A stretch of DNA of 64,000 bases, taken from contig NZ_RRCN01000001.1 of the NCBI RefSeq assembly GCF_003863965.1, positions 5,825,071 through 5,889,070 of the forward strand, read 5' to 3'. This stretch comes from Paenibacillus oralis. GTDB taxonomy: Bacteria; Bacillota; Bacilli; Paenibacillales; Paenibacillaceae. A program made the translations under genes and the position numbers. Below are positions 33,258 through 41,840 of this stretch, in pieces. The notes beneath the pieces were generated by a model, which saw only the letters and a program-made list of their open reading frames with translations, was not told the DNA's origin and did no database searches. Each line of letters begins with the position of its first letter. Position 1 is the stretch's first letter.

Positions 33258-34229
33258 TCAGTTAATAAATTCCTTTAAGCAGTCTTGTACATAATCCGGA
33301 GCTGCTTTTTTCATTTGCTCTACAGTATGCAAATATCGCTGAGTAGTATTGATATGCGCATGCCCGAGCGTTTCCTGCACTTGCTGAAGCGAAGCTCCTC
33401 CCAGTAAGGCTAAGGTTGCGTTGGTATGCCGTAGCCAGTGGGGCGTAAGCTTTTTTGTAATGCCGCTTTTTTCCCCGGCTTTACGAATGATGCGTTCAAT
33501 TTGTCTTGTAGAAATAGGAAACAGCTTGAGCGTATCGGGTGGTTCTGCGTTACCGGCAAGCCCCTTCGCATATTCTACAAATATTTCCCATAAATGCTGG
33601 GGTACCTTTATTTCTCTTGTCCTCCCTCCTTTTGTATAGTGAAGCGTAAGCCAAACACTCGACTCCATAGGATCAGTATGGAAATTTCCCCAGTATACCG
33701 AATTCAGTTCAGACACCCGCAGACCAAGCAATACAAGCGAAAGCCCCATCAAATAATTTCTTTGACTCTGCTGCTGCAGATGCTTTAGCAACAACCCTAC
33801 TTCCTTTTTGGTTAAAAAGTTCCGGTGGCTTGTCACCTGAATTACCGGCAAGCGCACATTCGATGTAGGATTCCTTTCAAAAAAACCTATGTTGCTGTCG
33901 CTCCCCCACTTATAAAGCGATTTTAGCGGAGCAATGAAAGCGGCGATACTGGCCGGTGCCAGTGCGCGTTTGGAGGTTACTTTCTCGCGTTGCTGCAAGT
34001 ACAGCTTAAAGGCCTCAATCTCTCTCCATGTTACCGAATCAAGCTTCTTGAACCCGATGAACTCCCGAAAACAATGTATGGCCCTCAAGTAACTCCTCCT
34101 CGTATTGTCTGCCGTGCAGCAGGCACTTACAAACATGTGCACGATTTTTTCATCGCTATAGTTATTCGAACTCGTGTGCAGCAAAGTCAACTGATTTGCA
34201 GCATTCATGTTGCCATTGGTAGACATCAT
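33258..34229 (-). CDS. Tyrosine recombinase (XerC/D-like integrase)
   Basis: A 323-residue phage-integrase-family protein. The N-terminal SAM-like core-binding domain is about 25-115 (FVSACCTADNTRRSYLRAIH, FKLYLQQREKVTSK). The catalytic domain shows the first Arg in LLGLRVSELNSVYWG, Lys in LHYTKGGRTREIKVP, the HxxR box in PHWLRHTNATLALLGGASLQ, His in TLGHAHINTTQRYLHT and the nucleophilic Tyr in that last motif. GGGGAGG precedes the ATG ATG pair at 34229. Inverted repeats carrying a dif-like core flank the gene; the proximal copy lies in its 5' leader. It could invert its own segment or mobilise it. No integron-specific insertion was recognised between the catalytic boxes. Confidence 0.9.
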   Translation of the reverse strand: MMSTNGNMNAANQLTLLHTSSNNYSDEKIVHMFVSACCTADNTRRSYLRAIHCFREFIGFKKLDSVTWREIEAFKLYLQQREKVTSKRALAPASIAAFIAPLKSLYKWGSDSNIGFFERNPTSNVRLPVIQVTSHRNFLTKKEVGLLLKHLQQQSQRNYLMGLSLVLLGLRVSELNSVYWGNFHTDPMESSVWLTLHYTKGGRTREIKVPQHLWEIFVEYAKGLAGNAEPPDTLKLFPISTRQIERIIRKAGEKSGITKKLTPHWLRHTNATLALLGGASLQQVQETLGHAHINTTQRYLHTVEQMKKAAPDYVQDCLKEFIN

Positions 34230-34243
34230 CCATCCTCCCCAAA

Positions 34244-34276
34244 TTTTGTCGGATAATTATCATTATACGACCTGCT
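34244..34276. repeat. Inverted repeat bracketing the recombinase gene, proximal copy
   Basis: The partner of 33138-33170. The core 34248-34271 has GTCGGATAA and TTATACGAC half-sites around TTATCA. It sits 15 bp upstream of the recombinase start and 165 bp upstream of the HD-GYP gene, in the divergent promoter region, so inversion would exchange promoter sequences. Confidence 0.9.
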
Positions 34277-34440
34277 ATGGACTTTTGTTGACTATCCCTC
34301 GGATCCAGCGCAGAAGGAAAGACATTCACAGGTCTGCCGGAGGTTATGCATTAAAGAAAGGAGGGCTTTTCGCCAAGGCCAACACCTTAACTTGAATCGC
34401 TTCTATTTTCAAATATGTCACAAAAAAAGGAGAGAACACC

Positions 34441-35073
34441 ATGAGCTCCTTGCAAAAATTTATTGATAACCAGGCTATGGCACAGCAAGATTCAACATTA
34501 CTAATTCAGTTGATCGACTTTATGCGCGAAAAACGTCCTGAAGTCTATCGGCATAGCATACGGGTGGCTATGCTGGCAGAACGTATAGCCACCGAGATGA
34601 ATCTGGCGGCATGCGAGAAAGAAAACTTGCTGCGCGGCTGCTTTCTTCACGATCTGGGCAAAATCATGCTGCCTTTGGATGTGCTGGAACAGGCTGCGCC
34701 CCTTACCCCGCACCAATGGAAAATCATCAAACTCCATCCGCAGGTAGGGGCCGACCTTTTGCATAACATATCCGAATTTGAAGAACCGGTCATCGAAGTG
34801 ATTCTTCATCATCATGAACGTTGGGATGGGCAAGGTTACCCCCATGGATTGAAAGAACAGGACATTCCATTATTGGCCCGCATCTGCTCTGTAGCCGATG
34901 CCTTTGATGCCATGATGTGCGTACGGCCATACCGTCAAAGCTTGCCATTGGAACAGGTCAAGCAGGAGTTATGGCGAAACCGAGCCATCCAGTTCGATCC
35001 TGATATCACCCGCCTAACGCTTGAACTGCTCGAGTCAGACACGTCTTATTTTGGATTTATTCAAGAAAGGTAG
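34441..35073 (+). CDS. HD-GYP domain protein, probable cyclic di-GMP phosphodiesterase
   Basis: A 210-residue stand-alone HD-GYP protein. VYRHSIRVAMLAERIA, FLHDLGKIMLPLDVL (the HD pair), then LHPQVGADLL, VILHHHERWDGQGYPHGL and RICSVADAFDAMM appear in canonical order. HHERxDGxGYP is the GYP hallmark. It should hydrolyse c-di-GMP in the cytoplasm with a di-iron or tri-iron centre. It has no receiver domain, so control by phosphorylation would have to be indirect. It is the first gene of an operon with cheW, cheA and an MCP (12-nt gaps), with AAAAGGAG upstream of the ATG. Confidence 0.92.
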   Translation: MSSLQKFIDNQAMAQQDSTLLIQLIDFMREKRPEVYRHSIRVAMLAERIATEMNLAACEKENLLRGCFLHDLGKIMLPLDVLEQAAPLTPHQWKIIKLHPQVGADLLHNISEFEEPVIEVILHHHERWDGQGYPHGLKEQDIPLLARICSVADAFDAMMCVRPYRQSLPLEQVKQELWRNRAIQFDPDITRLTLELLESDTSYFGFIQER

Positions 35074-35084
35074 GGAAATCGCGT

Positions 35085-35519
35085 ATGCATTCAACGGACA
35101 AGCAGCAGTACATCGAGTTTTGTGTGGATGATGAAAACTACGCAATCTCCATCTCCGAGATTCATGAAATTATTAAAATGCAGGAAATAACGGATATCCC
35201 TAACACTTATTCTTATGTTCAGGGTGTCATAAATTTACGCGGCCGAATTGTACCTGTCATCAGCCTAAGAAGCTTATTTATGCTGGAGCCGGACGAGTAC
35301 ACAAAAACGACGCGTATCGTTGTCGTCAACCACCAACAGGAAGCGGTCGGAATTATTGTGGACAAGGTTAGTAAAGTAACTACCTTCGGTGACATTCAAC
35401 CTCCTCCGGACAAGATCGCCAATGTAAGCGGCAGTTATTTTACAGGTATTGGATTGGCGTCGGATGAAAGCCTAGTGGGAATTCTAAAGCTTGATGAAGT
35501 GCTTATCGGAAACAGCTAG
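35085..35519 (+). CDS. cheW: Chemotaxis coupling protein CheW
   Basis: A 144-residue single CheW domain of usual size: QYIEFCVDDENYAISISEIH, ITDIPNTYSYVQGVINLRGR, VPVISLRSLF and VVNHQQEAVGIIVDKVSKVT. It links receptor tips to the kinase CheA in the sensory array. It is encoded between the HD-GYP gene and cheA, 11 nt from each. As a second copy beside the presumed main chemotaxis operon elsewhere in the genome, it probably serves this dedicated four-gene system. Confidence 0.95.
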   Translation: MHSTDKQQYIEFCVDDENYAISISEIHEIIKMQEITDIPNTYSYVQGVINLRGRIVPVISLRSLFMLEPDEYTKTTRIVVVNHQQEAVGIIVDKVSKVTTFGDIQPPPDKIANVSGSYFTGIGLASDESLVGILKLDEVLIGNS

Positions 35520-35530
35520 GAGGTGAACCG

Positions 35531-37237
35531 GTGACGGATCTATCGGGATACCGGGAATTATATTTAGAAGAGCTGGATGAACAGCTTCAATATATTGAAG
35601 AAGAAGTCTTGCGTCTTGAACATGAAGGAGCTACCGACACGGCCGTTGATCGGCTGTTTCGGGCCGCACACACTTTGAAAGGCTCCTCGGCAGCCATGGG
35701 TTATCACAAAATGAAGGAAGTGACCCATCAAATTGAGCATTTGCTCCATCAAGTGCGAAACGGTGAACGAATGGTTACCAAACCATTGATCAACCTAATG
35801 TTCACTGGACTGGATGTTATGAAAGGGCTCCAAGAGGAAATTGTCCGAACCGATGCCGAAACTTCGGATATTTCGCCTCTTCTGCAGCAACTTCAGCAGT
35901 TCAGCATGAATGCTGCCTCGGAATCAGTTATTCCCGAACCCCCCAATGCATTTTCCGGAGGTGCAAAGGAGGAACTGCCGGGGGATGTGGGACAGCCTCC
36001 GGCGCAGCGAGCCGTTTATCCGGAGACGAAAAGCAAATCGCAAACGATCCGAGTTAATATTGATCGGCTGGATCATCTAATGAATTTGGCGGGTGAACTT
36101 GTTATCGATCAGACGCGGATCCAACAGGTCAGAACATTGTTTAGACAAAGATTGGGTTCTGATGACCTTGTAGAAGAGCTGTTTCAGCTTTCCGATCACT
36201 TGAGCCTGCTCATCGGTGAATTGCAGGACGGTGTGATGAAAGCCCGAATGCTTCCGATTGAGCAGTTGTACAATCGTTTTCCGCGCATGATTAGAGATTT
36301 GGCCGAATCTTTGGGCAAGCAGGTAGACCTCATTTTACAGGGTAAGGACACCGAACTGGATCGCACTTTAATTGAAGAAATCGGCGATCCTTTGATCCAT
36401 TTGCTGCGCAATGCCGTTGATCACGGCATTGAAGTGCCGGAACAACGACGGCTGAGCGGCAAAAGCGAACGCGGCACGCTCACCTTGTCCGCTGCACATC
36501 AGGACAACCATGTCGTGATCTCAATCCGGGATGACGGCGCTGGCATCGATGCGGACAAGCTTCGCGGATCCGCAGTAAGCAAAGGGCTGCTGCCGCAACA
36601 CGAAGCCCGGCGTTTAAGCGATGATGAAGCTCTGCAGCTCATATTCAAGCCCGGTTTTTCCACCGCTTCCCAGGTCAGTGATGTCTCTGGGCGCGGGGTC
36701 GGCATGGACATCGTCCGCAACAATATCGAACGAATGAGCGGCATGATCGACGTTGAGACCGTTAAGGGACAAGGTACTCTGTTTCGTATCCGCCTCCCTC
36801 TTACTTTGGCCATTGTTACGGGACTGCTCGTGAATATCAGCGGGCGGATATTTATTATTCCCATGAGCAGTGTGGCGGAAATTACCCGGATCGAAGCCAA
36901 AGAAATCAAAAGATTGCGCGGAGAACCTGTGATTAAGATTCGCCATCAAGTCATTCCTGTCGTCTGGTTGCACGATCATTTTCAATACCCGCGTCCGCCG
37001 GCACGGCGCTATTTGCCCATAGTCATTATCGGAAGAGGCGAAAAACGAGTTGCGCTGGCAGTGGACGAGTTGATGGGCAATCAGGAGATCGTCATCAAGA
37101 ATCTCGGCAGCTTTATTGGAAAAATCGGCGGCATTTCAGGGGCAACCATATTAGGCAGCGGGAATGTGGCCCTGATCCTGGACGTAGACGGAGTTATTAA
37201 GCTATCAAGCAACGCACAGACAAATTCATCGATTTAG
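35531..37237 (+). CDS. cheA: Histidine kinase CheA lacking a P2 domain
   Basis: A 568-residue CheA starting with GTG behind AGGAGGTG. P1 (about 1-110) has the phosphoryl-accepting His in RAAHTLKGSSAAMGY. A Pro/Glu-rich linker of about 70 residues replaces the P2 domain that docks CheY and CheB. P3 dimerisation (about 175-245) starts VNIDRLDHLMNLAGELVIDQ. P4 has HLLRNAVDHGIE, RDDGAGID and GRGVGMDIVRNNIERMSG. P5 is the CheW-like C-terminus. It is about 100 residues shorter than ordinary CheA because of the P2 loss. No CheY, CheB, CheR or CheC gene is nearby, so its phosphoryl acceptor is unknown. Confidence 0.95.
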   Translation: MTDLSGYRELYLEELDEQLQYIEEEVLRLEHEGATDTAVDRLFRAAHTLKGSSAAMGYHKMKEVTHQIEHLLHQVRNGERMVTKPLINLMFTGLDVMKGLQEEIVRTDAETSDISPLLQQLQQFSMNAASESVIPEPPNAFSGGAKEELPGDVGQPPAQRAVYPETKSKSQTIRVNIDRLDHLMNLAGELVIDQTRIQQVRTLFRQRLGSDDLVEELFQLSDHLSLLIGELQDGVMKARMLPIEQLYNRFPRMIRDLAESLGKQVDLILQGKDTELDRTLIEEIGDPLIHLLRNAVDHGIEVPEQRRLSGKSERGTLTLSAAHQDNHVVISIRDDGAGIDADKLRGSAVSKGLLPQHEARRLSDDEALQLIFKPGFSTASQVSDVSGRGVGMDIVRNNIERMSGMIDVETVKGQGTLFRIRLPLTLAIVTGLLVNISGRIFIIPMSSVAEITRIEAKEIKRLRGEPVIKIRHQVIPVVWLHDHFQYPRPPARRYLPIVIIGRGEKRVALAVDELMGNQEIVIKNLGSFIGKIGGISGATILGSGNVALILDVDGVIKLSSNAQTNSSI

Positions 37238-37250
37238 GAGGCATCATACA

Positions 37251-38837
37251 ATGAAATTTTTCTATAATCTGAAGACGAGTGTAAAGCTGATTTCCGCATT
37301 TTTGCTAGTATCTCTGATTCTCGCATTTGTTGGGTTTTATAGTCTCAATAATTTGAACAAAATGAATGGTTCTATAAAGTCAATGTACGCAGATGGCCTT
37401 GTTCCATTAAAATCCGTACAATCGGCGCAGATCAGCTACACCCGCATGCGGGTACTGATTCGCAACATCTATATGGCGGAGGATAGAGCCACGCAAGAGA
37501 GTAACATAGAACTGTTGGAGACAGAGAAAAAAGAATTGATAAATCACATGAATGATTTTCGCAATACTGTCCTGAGCGATCAATCCGTTGCGGCTTTAGA
37601 GCCGTTTGACGGACTGTGGAACGAATATGTGCCTTTGGTTGATGAAGCTGTACAACTTGGATTAAATGGGCGCAGTGACGAGATGAAGACGCTGATTAAC
37701 AACGACTTGACCAATGTCGGCAATAAACTCAGAGACTTGTTGAATACTTTGAGCGATATCAATATGGCGGAGGCTGACGAGACCAAAGATGCGGGCGAAG
37801 CCTTGTACGTTTCCTCCCGGAATGTATCCATTATTGTTATTGCAGCTTCTGTGGCGATATCTATTTTGCTTGGATACATCATCTCGCAGATTATATCCAG
37901 ACCTCTCGCCCGCGTCGCTCAGCTCGTCCAGCAAGTAGCGGGCGGCAATCTGCAAAACACACTGGATATATCCACCAAGGATGAAATCGGACAGCTCGCG
38001 CAAGGCATGAATAACATGGTGGTCAGCTTGCGGGAAACCGTCAGCAACATTTTAGTCCACTCCCAAAGCCTCGCCGCGGCATCCCAGCAAATTTCGGCCA
38101 GCACAGAGGAAATTGCCAGCGGGAATGCAAGCCAAGCCAGTGATGCCCAAACCATCAGCGAGTTGTTCAAAGAACTGTCCTCGGCTATTCATGCTATAGC
38201 CCTCAATACCGAACAGGCCTCGGAATTGTCCAGCGAAACGGTGCGCATCGCCGAAGAAGGAAGCGGAGTTATTCAGTCATCCAGCGAAAGCATGAAATCG
38301 GTAAGCCTGCAGATGACAAGACTGGAAGATGACTCGCAAAAAGTCGGCGAAATCATCGGGGTTATTGAAGATATTGCGGATCAGACCAATTTGCTGGCAC
38401 TAAATGCCGCTATTGAGGCCGCGCGGGCCGGAGATCAAGGACGAGGGTTTGCGGTAGTCGCCGACGAAGTGCGGAAATTAGCCGAACGAAGCGGCGAAGC
38501 CACGAAACAAATTACAAGCATTATTAAAGGAATGCAGGAAAATACACGCGCCAGTGTAAAATCCGTGCAGGAAAGTGCGGAATTGTCCGAACGTACCGGA
38601 GAATCTTTCGGGCACATCGTCAGCTATGTCAATGATGCCGGTCAAAAGGTAGTGGAGATCGCTGCCGCCAGCGAGCAGCAGGCTGCGCAAACCGCCACCG
38701 TCTTGTCCGCCGTTGAGAATATCTCGGCTACAACACAGGAAGCGGCCGCAAGCAGTGAAGAAACGGCTGCCACCGCCCAATCGCTGGCCCAACTGGCCGA
38801 AGAACTGCAGCGTTCCGTTTCCGTGTTCAAGCTTTGA
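37251..38837 (+). CDS. Methyl-accepting chemotaxis protein
   Basis: A 528-residue transmembrane receptor. TM1 is about 12-32 (LISAFLLVSLILAFVGFYSL). A four-helix-bundle sensor lies outside (about 33-185). TM2 is about 188-210 (SIIVIAASVAISILLGYI), followed by HAMP (SRPLARVAQLVQQVAGGNLQ) and a long signalling coiled coil. The kinase-contact tip is the highly conserved EDIADQTNLLALNAAIEAAR and following GDQGRGFAVVADEVRKLAER. GGAGG is upstream of its ATG. It is the last gene of the HD-GYP-cheW-cheA operon and probably the dedicated receptor of that system. The ligand is unknown. Confidence 0.94.
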   Translation: MKFFYNLKTSVKLISAFLLVSLILAFVGFYSLNNLNKMNGSIKSMYADGLVPLKSVQSAQISYTRMRVLIRNIYMAEDRATQESNIELLETEKKELINHMNDFRNTVLSDQSVAALEPFDGLWNEYVPLVDEAVQLGLNGRSDEMKTLINNDLTNVGNKLRDLLNTLSDINMAEADETKDAGEALYVSSRNVSIIVIAASVAISILLGYIISQIISRPLARVAQLVQQVAGGNLQNTLDISTKDEIGQLAQGMNNMVVSLRETVSNILVHSQSLAAASQQISASTEEIASGNASQASDAQTISELFKELSSAIHAIALNTEQASELSSETVRIAEEGSGVIQSSSESMKSVSLQMTRLEDDSQKVGEIIGVIEDIADQTNLLALNAAIEAARAGDQGRGFAVVADEVRKLAERSGEATKQITSIIKGMQENTRASVKSVQESAELSERTGESFGHIVSYVNDAGQKVVEIAAASEQQAAQTATVLSAVENISATTQEAAASSEETAATAQSLAQLAEELQRSVSVFKL

Positions 38838-38863
38838 GATTAAACATTGTAACAAATTCGCGT

Positions 38864-38901
38864 CCGGCAACCGGCAGTTCCTAATCATCACCGGTTGCCG
38901 G
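38864..38901 (+). terminator. Hairpin after the chemosensory operon
   Basis: CCGGCAACCGG and CCGGTTGCCGG form an 11-bp stem with a 16-nt loop, 27 nt after the MCP stop. It lacks a T-run, so the second hairpin at 38985 may be the real terminator. Confidence 0.55.
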
Positions 38902-38984
38902 GCCTTAAGCCCATTGCGATACTGCCTCAGACCGTTCATGACAAAAGGACGTTTAAGTCCCGATTTTCAAGGGTCTCATAATAA

Positions 38985-39029
38985 AAAACGCCAATTAAAC
39001 AATAAATGCTTAATTGGCGTTACTTTTTA
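38985..39029. terminator. Intrinsic terminator between the MCP and coiled-coil genes
   Basis: AACGCCAATTAA pairs with TTAATTGGCGTT and is followed by ACTTTTT on the plus strand; A-runs on the other side make it usable in both directions. Confidence 0.85.
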
Positions 39030-39097
39030 ATAGGGACCGATAATATGCCATTTTATTGCAATGAAGGTTAACCATCGCACAATTACTTATTGTTGTT

Positions 39098-39349
39098 TCA
39101 ACCTATTAATCTCAAGTTCATTAAGGGAAGTTTTATGATATGTAAACTCGACATCTCGTTTACTTTATCTAGTTTTTTGTTAAGCAACTCGAGCATGGAC
39201 ATAACATCCTGAGGACTTTCTGCCGCCAGTTTATCAACTTTCTCTTCGATTCGTCCTACCTTATCATCCACTACTTCAATTTTTTTCTGCAATGGAGCAA
39301 GCTTCTGATCTAAAAGTTCACCTATAGCTTTCAATAATTCCTCGTTCAC
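39098..39349 (-). CDS. Small coiled-coil protein of unknown function
   Basis: An 83-residue protein from GTG 39349, supported by AAAGGGAGG 8 nt upstream. Residues about 10-65 form an amphipathic helix with heptad spacing (LLDQKLAPLQKKIEVVDDKV, then RIEEKVDKLAAES). It ends in a short hydrophobic tail. No enzyme motif, signal peptide or membrane span is seen. Similar small coiled-coil proteins are common in Bacilli and phages, often of unknown role. It stands alone, convergent with the chemosensory operon. Confidence 0.65.
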   Translation of the reverse strand: MNEELLKAIGELLDQKLAPLQKKIEVVDDKVGRIEEKVDKLAAESPQDVMSMLELLNKKLDKVNEMSSLHIIKLPLMNLRLIG

Positions 39350-39743
39350 AATATCAACCTCCCTTTGTAAATATAGCATAAAGGAATACCCGGATACCCT
39401 TTTATATTTGGACGCGGTCGAAGAAGCCGGCTGCTTTTTGTTACTCTATTAGTAGAATGATCCGGAAATAATATGGCTTATCTGCGGACAGGGGCCATGG
39501 ATTCGCTTTGTTCATTATTAGTCTTGTGCTCAGTATCGTCTGTCCCCATAAAATAGAGGAACTTTTGGGTCTTATTTTCCGAATGTGAGCCTATTCATCA
39601 CCATAGGGGAACTTTTGGATCTTATTTTTCGATGAACAGGTCGAAACCGGCCTTTAGCCACTAAATCGTGGAAATGGCGCCATAAAATTCCTCTATATCA
39701 CGCAACATGGGGGATATCGCTGAAATAGCGCCCTTTTTTTCCT
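39350..39743. other. Intergenic region with a two-part repeat
   Basis: At 39544-39640, AGGAACTTTTGGGTCTTATTTT recurs about 60 bp later as GGGAACTTTTGGATCTTATTTT (written here only to show the parallel; 22-base units with three differences). The interval then contains CCTCTATATCACGC and CCTCTATGCTGTC pieces. It resembles the other non-coding repeats of this genome and encodes no protein. Confidence 0.45.
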
Positions 39744-40634
39744 CTATGCTGTCACCCGAGATCTCGAATGATCGGATCGAATGTTACTGCTAACAATCCC
39801 GCCTAGAATAATGACCACCCCAATCCACTGAGGCAAGCTTATTGGTTCTGCCAGCACTAAAGCGGACATTGTAACAACAACCGGCAATTCGGATGATGTA
39901 AGAATGGTTCCTAATCCTGAACCTACATGCGGCATGCCAATTGAAAACAAAAGCGGCGGAAGAACGACCCCGAATATGCCCAGAGCTAATCCATAGGGAA
40001 TCAACCCCATTAAAATATCCAAGTCAAATAAAAACGTTGGCGGAAATACGATAAATACGGTTAATACTCCTCCCGTGGACAGAAGTGCACTTTTTAAAAC
40101 GGGAGGGGTTGCTTTTTCAACAGAGCTGCTCAAAAAAACGAATGTGGAAAAGGTTAATGCCGCAAGCATTCCCCAAATGCTTCCCTGCCATGACAATGCC
40201 AGGTGTTCCTGAAACATGACATTGGCTGCCAAAATGGAACCAACTAGAAGCAATCCAATGGAAACAAGCTTACGCTTTGTAGGCTTTTTCTTATGGAACA
40301 CCCACTCCAACAGGGCTCCGATCCAAACAAATTGGAACAGAAAAACAATGGCCAGAGAAGCGTTTAAGGTTTGTAAGGCTTGATAATAAAATATACCTGT
40401 TAACCCGAACGGAACTCCAGATACGATAAGCTTTGAAATTTGTATACGAGTTAGTTTTTTCTTTTTGGTAAATAAAACTACAAGCCAAGCAAGCACAACT
40501 CCGAAGAAATACTGTCCTCCGGTTACTGCTGATACTGTGAACCCTGCTGCATACGCCAATTTAACAAAAGTGGACAAGATCCCATAACAGCAGCCTCCTA
40601 AAAAAACAGTCAATGCATAATGCCAAAATTTCAT
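39744..40634 (-). CDS. EamA/DMT-family transporter
   Basis: A 296-residue ten-span transporter of the drug/metabolite superfamily with the two EamA repeats (about 5-135 and 150-285). AAAGGAGG precedes tandem ATG codons; the second, at 40634, has 6-nt spacing. Typical blocks are YYQALQTLNASLAIVFLFQF at the end of repeat one and VLPPLLFSIGMPHVGSGLG with SSELPVVVTMSALVLAEPIS in repeat two. It should export or import small metabolites across the inner membrane. A terminator-like hairpin ends only 10 nt before its ribosome site, pointing to transcription attenuation. Confidence 0.9.
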   Translation of the reverse strand: MKFWHYALTVFLGGCCYGILSTFVKLAYAAGFTVSAVTGGQYFFGVVLAWLVVLFTKKKKLTRIQISKLIVSGVPFGLTGIFYYQALQTLNASLAIVFLFQFVWIGALLEWVFHKKKPTKRKLVSIGLLLVGSILAANVMFQEHLALSWQGSIWGMLAALTFSTFVFLSSSVEKATPPVLKSALLSTGGVLTVFIVFPPTFLFDLDILMGLIPYGLALGIFGVVLPPLLFSIGMPHVGSGLGTILTSSELPVVVTMSALVLAEPISLPQWIGVVIILGGIVSSNIRSDHSRSRVTA

Positions 40635-40655
40635 CATTTTCCTCCTTTGTGAACG

Positions 40656-40695
40656 CAAAAAAACCACACAAATGACCAGCAAGGCCATTGTGTGG
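40656..40695 (-). promoter_or_regulatory. Terminator-like hairpin in the leader of the EamA transporter
   Basis: On the minus strand CCACACAA and TTGTGTGG pair, with a partly paired inner loop, followed by seven T and then AAAGGAGG-ATG. It could simply end the AraC transcript, or be an attenuator that controls the transporter. No known riboswitch core was recognised. Confidence 0.6.
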
Positions 40696-40810
40696 CGAAA
40701 ATAGAGACTAGTCTCCAGAAAAGTCCACATCATCCAAAATAGGTTTTAGGTATTCCGTTCCTGTAACATTATAAAAGCATCCTTTGAACGTTGTCAATTG
40801 CAGCATTGCG

Positions 40811-41665
40811 TTATTGAACGGCAGAGAACTTGCGGGACATCGTCCGATACGTTGTCGGCGACATCCCTCTTTTAGATGTAAATTGTTTGATGAAGTAAGT
40901 GTCATACTCGAATCCAGTGGCACGTGCAATATCATTCAGGTTCATATCCGTATGTGTTAACAGATCGCCCGCTACTTTCAAACGATGCGAAAGCAAGTAG
41001 CCGATCGCTGTAGTTCCGCATCTCTCCTGAAACATCTTATTGAGCGTCACACGGTTCAAATGAGCGCAATTCGTCAAATCTTCCAAAGATATCTTTTGAG
41101 GATAATTCGTGTGTATATATTCCAACACCACATCAACAGGCGATTGTTCGTTATTGCAATTCAAATCCTCAAGCAATCCCATAATTTGAATAAAGTATTT
41201 TTTTATTCTGCACGCCCACCGTTCATCGCTTTGCGCCTGCACTTCCGTGCCAAGTACAAAAAACCATTCAAATAAAAGCGGATATGCTTTCTCGGTTACA
41301 CGAGGTAAGCCTCTATTTGGATAATCACTTTCAAAAAAGGAAAGACCTGTTTGTATTCTTGGAGCGGACGGAAAGTAACCCTGTGTTTCGGAAAGAGTTA
41401 CGCTGTTCAGAAATTCGCGATGAAAACTAAAGGATTGTGCAGCAACGTTTTGCTTCTCAATGACTTTCATCTCATCATTTTCAGCCAAGCAAAGGACACC
41501 AGGAGCAGCAATAGATATCGGGCGTTCGTTTAATATTCCGCTTATACTTCCGGACGTAATAAAAATCAGAGTGAGACGTTCAGGATATGGAAGATGACTA
41601 AAATCCTCCACGGCGGCAAATTCAATGTTTACGGTACGGTTTTTGTATCGATCCATTTGCGGCAT
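40811..41665 (-). CDS. AraC-family transcriptional regulator
   Basis: A 284-residue protein from ATG 41665, with AGGTG 6 nt upstream. The N-terminal part (about 1-160) is a cupin-like effector domain (LTLIFITSGSISGILNERPI). Two helix-turn-helix motifs occupy about 185-280: ISLEDLTNCAHLNRVTLNKM, then LNDIARATGFEYDTYFIKQF and MSPTTYR. It is divergent from the epoxide hydrolase gene (175 bp) and upstream of the EamA transporter gene on the same strand, so it may control either or both. Confidence 0.9.
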   Translation of the reverse strand: MPQMDRYKNRTVNIEFAAVEDFSHLPYPERLTLIFITSGSISGILNERPISIAAPGVLCLAENDEMKVIEKQNVAAQSFSFHREFLNSVTLSETQGYFPSAPRIQTGLSFFESDYPNRGLPRVTEKAYPLLFEWFFVLGTEVQAQSDERWACRIKKYFIQIMGLLEDLNCNNEQSPVDVVLEYIHTNYPQKISLEDLTNCAHLNRVTLNKMFQERCGTTAIGYLLSHRLKVAGDLLTHTDMNLNDIARATGFEYDTYFIKQFTSKRGMSPTTYRTMSRKFSAVQ

Positions 41666-41840
41666 AGCAGTCACCTATTATCAAATAGTATAGTTAAATG
41701 CTTCATTTATGCCAGTGTACCACACAATTTTGAGGGATATAATAACGATGTAACAACTAAGCCCATGCTTGGAGAAGCAAGTTTTGTGCGAAGTTGACTC
41801 AGGAAGTAAGGCTCACAAAACTTTTAGGAGGGAAATCTTG

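Noticed and set aside
33258..34229. Integron integrase for the cassette-like array at 59-64 kb
   Set aside because: It is 26 kb away, has its own flanking core sites unlike the TAAC/GTTA elements, and no integrase-specific extra segment was recognised. A link cannot be excluded, but the sequence does not support it.
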